Shown one piece after another: positions 4,861 through 5,444 of a stretch of DNA of 5,444 nucleotides (position 1 is its first letter; every line of letters starts with the position of its first letter). Source of the stretch: JACRBK01 sp964427955 (GTDB lineage: Bacteria > Chloroflexota > Anaerolineae > Aggregatilineales > Aggregatilineaceae); NCBI GenBank assembly GCA_964427955.1, contig CAYRWY010000405.1, positions 1 through 5,444 on the forward strand, given 5' to 3'. The position numbers and the translations under genes were made by a program. The notes under the pieces were generated by a model. It made no database searches. It saw nothing but the letters and a program-made list of their open reading frames with translations, and was not told where the DNA came from.

Positions 4861-5444
4861 ATGCCAGAAGAGGCATTGACCCTGCCGGATCGTATTCCCT
4901 ACCACATCGCCATCATCATGGACGGCAACGGGCGCTGGGCCAAGTCGCGCGGGCTGCCGCGCCTGGCCGGGCACCGGGCAGGGGTTGAGAATCTGCGGCG
5001 CATCTTGCGAGCGTGCAGCGAATTTGGCATCAAGATCTTGACCCTGTATGCCTTTTCGACTGAAAACTGGGGTCGGCCTGAAGCGGAAGTGCGCGGACTG
5101 CTGAACATTCTCGAAACCGTGATCGACCGCGAACTGAAACAGCTTCATTCGAATGGGGTGCAGCTTCGCCACCTGGGAGAACTGGACGGGCTGTCGGAGA
5201 TGCTGCAAGGCAAAGTCCGCCAGGCGGTCGATCTGACCCGCAACAACGACCAGCTCGTCCTCAACATCGCGTTCAACTACGGCGGGCGGCAGGATCTGTT
5301 ACAAGCCATCCGGCGCATCGTGCAGGATGGCATTCCGCCCGACGAGATCAACGAAACGCTGATGGATTACTACCTGTATACGGCGGGCCAGCCCGACCCC
5401 GATCTCGTGATCCGCACGGCAGGCGAGATGCGCCTGAGCAATTT
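4861..5444 (+). CDS. uppS: Undecaprenyl diphosphate synthase (cis-prenyltransferase), 3' truncated by window
   Basis: The first 194 residues are visible. The family is usually about 230-260 residues, so roughly 40-60 are missing to the right. The enzyme condenses isopentenyl diphosphate onto farnesyl diphosphate with cis geometry to make the C55 carrier lipid for peptidoglycan and other surface polymers. Family motifs appear in order: IIMDGNGRWAKSRG (18-31) with the catalytic Asp21, Asn23 and Arg25; GHRAG with His38 (37-41); LYAFSTENWGRP (62-73) with Ser66, Asn69, Trp70 and Arg72; FNYGGRQD (138-145); and DLVIRTAGEMRLSNF from 181, whose Arg185 and Arg191 are the diphosphate-binding arginines. 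Ala187 stands where many relatives have Gly, a tolerated variant as far as I recall. The metal-binding Glu near the C-terminus is beyond the edge. An in-frame TAA just upstream fixes the ATG at 4861. It lies 43 nt downstream of frr; cdsA and dxr would be the classic next genes. Confidence 0.97.
   Translation, partial: MPEEALTLPDRIPYHIAIIMDGNGRWAKSRGLPRLAGHRAGVENLRRILRACSEFGIKILTLYAFSTENWGRPEAEVRGLLNILETVIDRELKQLHSNGVQLRHLGELDGLSEMLQGKVRQAVDLTRNNDQLVLNIAFNYGGRQDLLQAIRRIVQDGIPPDEINETLMDYYLYTAGQPDPDLVIRTAGEMRLSN

Noticed and set aside
4804..5208. A 134-codon minus-strand frame opposite uppS
   Set aside because: The plus strand encodes all the UppS motifs here; the opposite frame has no recognisable content.

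Overview
The window is a stretch of ordinary chromosome from a bacterium of moderately high G+C. Coding regions are GC-rich and gaps are AT-richer. No mobile element, CRISPR array, tRNA or rRNA is visible. The style of the proteins (FHA-domain protein, MMPL pump of the kind found in Gram-positives and Chloroflexota, OsmC-family protein, and an UppS with RTAGEMRLSNF in place of the more usual RTGGE) makes me lean towards Chloroflexota (Anaerolineae-like). This is an impression from family resemblance, not a demonstrated assignment.

Layout. Positions 1-159 (minus) hold the N-terminal 53 codons of an FHA-domain protein that starts at TTG and runs off the left edge. A 205-bp divergent regulatory gap (160-364) follows. 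It contains a candidate forward promoter, a cluster of TTGA/TCAA elements and a second inverted repeat beside the next ribosome binding site. Next comes a two-gene plus-strand unit: a TetR/AcrR-type regulator (365-958) and, 20 nt later, an 872-residue MMPL/RND-superfamily membrane transporter (979-3597). The natural reading is a ligand-responsive repressor that controls its own operon and the pump. A strong A/T-flanked hairpin at 3614-3646 can terminate transcription from both sides. Convergent to the pump is an OsmC/Ohr-family protein (3660-4052, minus) with its two family cysteines conserved.

After a 207-bp divergent gap carrying a good sigma70-type promoter (TTGACA, 17 nt, GACAAT), the plus strand enters a housekeeping cluster: frr (ribosome recycling factor, complete, 4260-4817) and uppS (undecaprenyl diphosphate synthase, 4861 to the right edge, truncated). 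A short GC-rich hairpin fills much of the 43-nt frr-uppS gap. This matches the widespread frr-uppS gene order, but pyrH is not directly upstream and frr has its own promoter.

I looked for an undescribed system and do not see one. The proteins all fall in known families. The points most worth a second look are regulatory (inverted repeats over the tetR and frr promoters, the frr-uppS hairpin) and structural (a long helical insertion in the second extracytoplasmic domain of the pump, a shortened loop in the OsmC protein).
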